This document shows positions 59,329 through 64,000 of a DNA stretch of 64,000 nucleotides, one piece after another (position 1 is the first letter of the stretch; every line of letters begins with the position of its first letter). Under the pieces are notes generated by a model. It did no database searches. It had not been told where the DNA came from and worked only from the letters and a program-made list of their open reading frames with translations. The position numbers and the translations under genes are program-made. Source of the stretch: Ptiloglossa arizonensis (taxonomy: Eukaryota > Arthropoda > Insecta > Hymenoptera > Colletidae); contig NC_135052.1 of the NCBI RefSeq assembly GCF_051014685.1, forward strand, positions 11,553,105 through 11,617,104, written 5' to 3'.

Positions 59329-60545
59329 GGGGCTGAACTCGAAGGAGCCTTCGGGATTCAAATAAGTGGCGTTACGGGAAACGGGGGTGGGGGGGAAAGG
59401 GGTCGAAGGAATCTGAACAGCCAACAACAAGCGCGGCTCCCCGACCTTTATTTAACCTTTTCTTAAAAGAGTCTTAGGAGTCCCTCTTATCTGTAGTCGA
59501 TGGCCCTTCACCGTCGGCTCTTATACTTTCATTCTTCCGTACCCTTATATTTTTTTCCTTTGCCCCGTTCGTGTACACACGTCGAGCTTCATCGTCGGTT
59601 ATACCCTCTCCCTGGCGCCCCTATCTCTCCCCCACCCTCGTCCGTGAACTGAACCCACCCTCGAGGTTTCGCGATTTTCCACCCCTTTCGGGTGACACGG
59701 CGGCTTTGGACGTTCAAGATTCTTCGTTTCTTCGTCGGTTAGGAAGAAACGAGACACCGGGGTGACGAGCGGGAGGACCCCGGTATTAATTAGCGAATTA
59801 AAGGATCGCGATCTAGCCGGGGCCGGTGTACCGGTGCGTCTGGCTAAAGTGGATTAAAACCTCCGATCGTTGCTTTCCATTAATTTCGCTGAGTAAATGG
59901 CCACCGTCGCTTGGGTCGGTGACTTCGGTGACGTTTCTTATTGTATTATTCCAAGGCGTTCCGGATCCTCGGGGTGGGGGAACTTTCTTCGGAAAAAAGG
60001 AGAGAGAGTAGGAAAAAGGAGGCGACGATACGCCCAGCCGGTACTCGCGGCTCGCAAAATGTTCTCGCGGGGAAATCGGGGACGGACGATATTTTCCGTG
60101 TAGCAGCGGACGCGAGCTTCGAAAACACCGCGCGTCGCTTTCGTCTGTTTTTCCACGAGGCGTTTTCCTTTCGCCCCGGTAACGCTTCGAATTTTGGAGA
60201 CGAAACGCCACGCTCCGCTCCTGACTAAACACCGATAACGCTCGCCTCTGGGGCACTTTCTTTGCATGTTATAAACATACGTAATCGTACACAAATAAAA
60301 TTAGCATAAGACTCGCGGCCCTCGTATTCGCAGAGAGACACACGGTTTTCACGCTCGGTAGGAACAATCGCGCCGGCCGGAGTTTCCGCGCGCGCGACGG
60401 AAGAGGAGACGACCGCGGCGAAGGGAGGAGCGCGTTTTAAATTTATCTCTGACGAAGTTCGCTCGGTCTCGCGGTTCGACGAATACGCGCGCGTGTAGGT
60501 ACAGGACACGGTGCCGACCTTCGATTCGCGGGACGCGGATCTTTT

Positions 60546-60655
60546 GCGTTTTTTTCTTTTCTTCTTCTTTTTTTTTTTGTTCCTTTTCTCTCTCTCTCTG
60601 TCGTTTCTTCTTCTTTCTTTCTTTCTTTCTTTCTTTCTTTTTTGTTTCCTTTTCT
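60546..60655 (+). repeat. (CTTT)n / T-rich pyrimidine tract
   Basis: About 110 bp of T-rich pyrimidines with a (TTTC)6 core near 60614-60640. Confidence 0.9.
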
Positions 60656-60976
60656 TTTTGAAGATTCGCCGCGCGTCCCGTTCGTTTCGTTGGAATTGTC
60701 ACCGCGGAAACGCCGTTTCGAAACGGGCATTCTAAACAGCTCCGACTACAGTCGACGGCCGTTTCGCGGAATCGAAAACAGGTCTCGGGCAATTTACAAA
60801 CAAGCCGGAGACCCGCGACCGACGTTTCAGCAAACACGATCATGCGGAGGAAGAACCTCGTGTCGTTGGACGTTCAGGCGACGCTGACAAAGAAAACCCG
60901 CGCGAAGTGTAACGTTTCGATTTTAACCCCGTCGAGGTCGAACCTGGATTATTTCTCACCCGTGAGAAAATCACGC

Positions 60977-61565
60977 GTAAACGGATTCGAAAGAGCCATT
61001 TTTTTATTCGCATTTTACGAATAGGTCCATCGTAGAGAGAAAATATTGATTTATCGTAAGAAATTTACAAGTTATTGGAAAATAATAGGTTTGTTATAGA
61101 GAAAGGATAAACCAGAATATTTAGAAAATAATATTGCTATTTGGACACCTGAAGAAATTCTCTATAAACGGTACACGAAGAGAGTGTGACAAATTCTTAA
61201 GATTTGCATAAACGGATTCTAGTGTGTAATTTTTTTTCTTACATTTTAGGAACAGGTCTATCGTAGAGAGAAAATATAGGTTTATCGTAAGAAATTTACA
61301 AGTTATTGGAAAATAATAGCTTTATTATAGAGAAAGAACCAGCGTATTTAGAAAATAATATTGTTATTTGGTCATCCGAACAAATTGTTCATAAACGGTT
61401 CATTGAGAGAGTGGAACAGTTTCTTAAGATTTGCATAAACGGATTCGGGAGTGTAATTTCTTTTCTTGCATTTTAGGAACAGGTCTATCGTAGAGAGAAA
61501 ATATAAATTCATTGTAACAAATTTGTAAGTTATTGTAAAGTTATGTACCGCCAAAATCGGTAGAA
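60977..61565 (+). repeat. Tandem repeat, about 230-bp unit, two and a half copies
   Basis: The landmark AGGTCTATCGTAGAGAGAAA lies at 61023 (one mismatch), 61254 and 61481. Shared blocks are AAATTTACAAGTTATTGGAA, TTTAGAAAATAATATTG, CTTAAGATTTGCATAAACGG and TTGCATTTTAGGAACAGG. Spacing is 231 then 227 bp. Confidence 0.93.
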
Positions 61566-62252
61566 ATTTTAATTGTTGCAAAACTTAGGTCTCGAGTGAC
61601 CCAAGTTCGTCCTGCGAGAGTTAACAAAGCATCGTAGATGATCGCGGACCAACAAAATATTTCGTACGCGTTCCACGGTATTTAACGATAAAAATAGTAA
61701 TTATTCACTGGGCGCGTGAGAAATGTGAATCTATTCTTTCGAACGAAACGATATCTTGGTGACATTGATAACAAAGATGCAGCACCGTGAATGTACACGA
61801 CAAATACAAAATATTACGTTCGAGTTATAGTTTTGAAAAATTAATAAATTTTTTAAACGTTTCGCGTGATTATAAATCGAGTACGACGTTCGTAAAGTAC
61901 ATCGTGAACGTCAATTTGTAGTGTTTATTGTAATGGACGTTCACACTGCACGAAACGTTTTCATTTCAATTGTTTTTACCGTTATTGTATGTATTTACCG
62001 CGTTCTTTATTCGACAACGATCTTTATTAATTCTCTATCCATCTACGAAGTTTCGTTAAAATTCGTAGATTGCGATTCGCGCGGTTCCTCGCGAAGCTCG
62101 CCCGAAATTCCTGAATTATACATCTCTAACATGCACTGCGATCGATTTTCGGTCAAAATAAATACACTTCGACACCGTGCGTTCGATTCTGATTTTCCCG
62201 TTGCGTTTGCGTTCGTTTCCAACGAATTATTTATTTATTTATTTATCTACGG
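61566..62252. other. Unique AT-rich sequence
   Basis: No gene is recognised. A plus frame of 112 codons (61921-62259) runs into a TTTA simple repeat at 62227-62246 and has no ATG at its left edge. Confidence 0.4.
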
Positions 62253-62645
62253 GCAATAAATCGATCGATTTACAAAGGAAAATAAATATAGTACACGAAT
62301 TAAAGAAAGAAGATTACAAAAGATCGTTTAACGAAAGATACATTAGGAAAGTCGAGGGATACAGATTATTTATGGCAATAAACACATTAATTTGCAAAGA
62401 AAAACGAACATTGCGCGTAAATTGAAGAAAAAAGATAACAAAAGATTGTTCAACCGACAACAAAATTTACCGAAAGATACATTGAAAAGGTCGAGAGGTA
62501 CAGATTATTTATGCCACTAAACCCATTAATTTGCAAAGAAGAATAAACATAGCGCGTAAATTAAAGAAAAAAAGATAACAAAAGATTATTCAACCGACAA
62601 CGAAATTTGACGATAGGTATGTTAAAAAAGTCGAGAGATACTTCG
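62253..62645 (+). repeat. Tandem repeat, 122-138-bp unit, three copies
   Basis: Units start near 62253, 62375 and 62513. Shared blocks are AATTTGCAAAGAA, AATTAAAGAAAAAA-like, ATAACAAAAGATTRTTCAAC, GAAAGATACATT, AAGTCGAGAGATAC and AGATTATTTATG. Units 2 and 3 contain an extra CGACAACAAAATTT block absent from unit 1. Confidence 0.88.
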
Positions 62646-62762
62646 AAACTTTGGTCACCGAGATTCGTTCGTTAAAATCAAGATAGTTCCAAAAAAACTT
62701 GTTCGCGATCATTGTACAAGGTCCCGATCGAACGAAAAGATACTCGGTGCTCCGTTAGGAGA

Positions 62763-63026
62763 ATGAAACAATCCGAAGGGGTTGAATCTCGAACGGAGAG
62801 AGACGAATCCGAGGACGACGCGGACATTTCGATACGTGTTAATACCGCGAATCCGAATCGCTGTTTCGATCCCGAGGGTAAAGTACAGGATGTTTTCGAT
62901 AGTTTCGGAAACTCGTTCCATCTGCAGGATCTCGAAGAGAGCGGAAGAACGGGTTACTCGGTTCCGCCTTTACACTCCGCAATCTACTCGACGATAGAAC
63001 TTAATAAAACAAATCCCGCTGCGTAA
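62763..63026 (+). CDS. Candidate acidic protein segment (87 codons), unassigned
   Basis: Starts at an ATG with A at -3 and ends at TAA 63024-63026. The composition is protein-like: an acidic stretch E-R-D-E-S-E-D-D-A-D near residue 13, then N-R-C-F-D-P-E-G-K, F-D-S-F-G-N-S-F, and a Tyr-containing tail S-A-I-Y-S-T-I-E-L. There is no signal peptide and no membrane segment. CGTTAG just before the ATG resembles a splice acceptor. The TAA overlaps GTAAAC, which resembles a donor, so the segment could be an internal exon whose frame ends at 63022. After the TAA the same phase stays open for 57 more codons to a TAA at 63198. I recognise no family. Chance openness remains possible because the region is stop-poor in two frames. 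Confidence 0.22.
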   Translation: MKQSEGVESRTERDESEDDADISIRVNTANPNRCFDPEGKVQDVFDSFGNSFHLQDLEESGRTGYSVPPLHSAIYSTIELNKTNPAA

Positions 63027-63199
63027 ACAACGAAGGAGGAGACTCGGAGTCGACGTCATTCAGACAACATCGAGTTTTCCACGGTTGTCGTAGTAGCGAG
63101 TTTCAGCCAGCCAACGATGACGGAGGATACGCCGGTGTCTCGGGCTCGAATACCATTAGATAAGATCAATATTGCTCAAAATACGCTGGAAGTTTAACG

Positions 63200-63679
63200 C
63201 GCGCACATTACACGGCATTTATATCATGAATATTCCGCCCGGGGCTTCTTCTTCCCTCTTTTCGTTCTCGCGCTGGCTGCGTCTTCCCTTGAAACATCGC
63301 GCTTCTCCTTCTAGCGGTCCACCCCTTGTTATCTCGCGTTTTGACTTTGTACAAGCGGCGCCGGTGTCGCCAAAACAGAAACTCCTTTATCTCTCGCTAA
63401 GTGGTGGCGAAGTTTTAGTTCGAATCGATTTTGCCGCGCACCGTCGCGCTAACCCTTTACGGTGAATTTTTGTTACGAGGCAAGTTGTCCCGAGACGACT
63501 CCAGGCGAAAGTAAATTATCCAAATTATTACCTTCCACCGTGCGATACGAACCGCACGATATAAGAAACGAACCGATTTCGAACGATAGCTTCGGAGAGG
63601 AGAAACGATTCTTTCTCCGCCCCGAAATACTAACACCGGACGTCGTGGTACTCGCACCTGCACGGCGGATACAGGGTCG
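63200..63679. other. Unique sequence, no gene recognised
   Basis: CG-rich. Short frames on both strands have no recognisable features. Confidence 0.4.
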
Positions 63680-63960
63680 AATGTGACCCGAAAGTGACGT
63701 TTCTTTTAAATATTTAGACACTGTTTTTTCCATTTTATTATAACGTTTAGTCAATTATTTGGAATAGAAGGTAAATTACGAACACGTATTTATCGTAGAA
63801 ACAAATATCGGTGGATACAGTGTCAAATGTGACCCGAAAGTGACACGTTGTTTCAAAATATTTGGACACAGCTTCTTCTCTTTTATCGTAACGTTTAGTC
63901 AATTACTTGGAACAGTAGGTAAATTACGAAGAAATATTCGTTTATTCATTTCCTTCACAG
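63680..63960 (+). repeat. Tandem duplication, 146-bp unit
   Basis: AATGTGACCCGAAAGTGAC starts at 63680 and 63826. It is followed in both by ATATTTAGACAC-like, TTTTATYRTAACGTTTAGTC and AATTAYTTGGAAYAG, then GGTAAATTACGAA. The second unit runs on toward the window end. Confidence 0.93.
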
Positions 63961-64000
63961 TTATTACATACAATTTCCTTTCGAATTGTAGCTTGATCAT

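Larger units (their letters stand above)
58701..60976. other. CG-rich unique sequence, no gene recognised
   Basis: CG-rich through 58.86-60.5 kb with GA-rich, CGA and CTTT repeats. Overlapping open frames on both strands at 59.8-60.9 kb are chance in character. Confidence 0.4.

Noticed and set aside
1..64000. tRNA, rRNA, CRISPR or known microRNA genes
   Set aside because: No A/B-box pairs with a cloverleaf, no direct-repeat array with spacers, and none of the well-known insect microRNA seeds in hairpins were found by reading; weak or divergent RNAs could be missed.

Overview
The window looks like a non-coding, repeat-rich stretch of an insect nuclear genome, most likely from a hymenopteran such as a bee. 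The grounds are compositional: CG dinucleotides are frequent throughout (motifs such as TCGA, CGAACG and TCGCGA recur), AT-rich and GC-rich blocks alternate sharply, simple repeats are abundant, there are short mariner-type and piggyBac-type non-autonomous elements, and no prokaryotic gene organisation is present. The species assignment is inference. I found no open frame that I recognise as a known protein, and no tRNA, rRNA, CRISPR array or known microRNA. The window probably lies in intergenic DNA and/or long introns.

Layout. 0-7.4 kb: mostly unique sequence, with a mariner-type MITE, two dispersed repeats and a 366-bp tandem duplication that carries an 18-bp palindrome in each copy. 7.4-13.5 kb: a GC-rich domain crowded with GA, GGY, CCT, CT, 5-, 6- and 7-bp simple repeats. 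It has the look of a promoter and long 5' untranslated exon, and a GTAAGT donor-like site lies just downstream. 13.5-35 kb: unique DNA interrupted by a 34-bp minisatellite, dispersed repeats, three copies of a 130-bp MITE (family A), a partial copy of a related MITE (family B) and a composite 31-bp satellite at 24.8-25.6 kb. 35-40 kb: the densest repeat cluster, with a diverged segmental duplication, 59-bp tandem repeats, copies of both MITE families and a 114-bp satellite whose monomers alternate in an A-B-A-B-A order. 40-64 kb: a roughly 225-bp element with GTGTCCC termini, a piggyBac-like MITE flanked by TTAA, a 54-bp minisatellite with a neighbouring inverted copy, and many two- to three-copy tandem duplications, ending with four in the last 6 kb.

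The only open frame I would take forward as a possible protein segment is an acidic 87-codon frame at 62763-63026 on the plus strand. It is followed, after one TAA, by 57 more open codons in the same phase, and its stop overlaps a splice-donor-like GTAAAC. Nothing else shows convincing coding character. The main biological content is therefore mobile-element and satellite biology: two MITE families that appear to share a transposase end, several dispersed families with two or three copies inside the window, and an unusually high density of local direct duplications.
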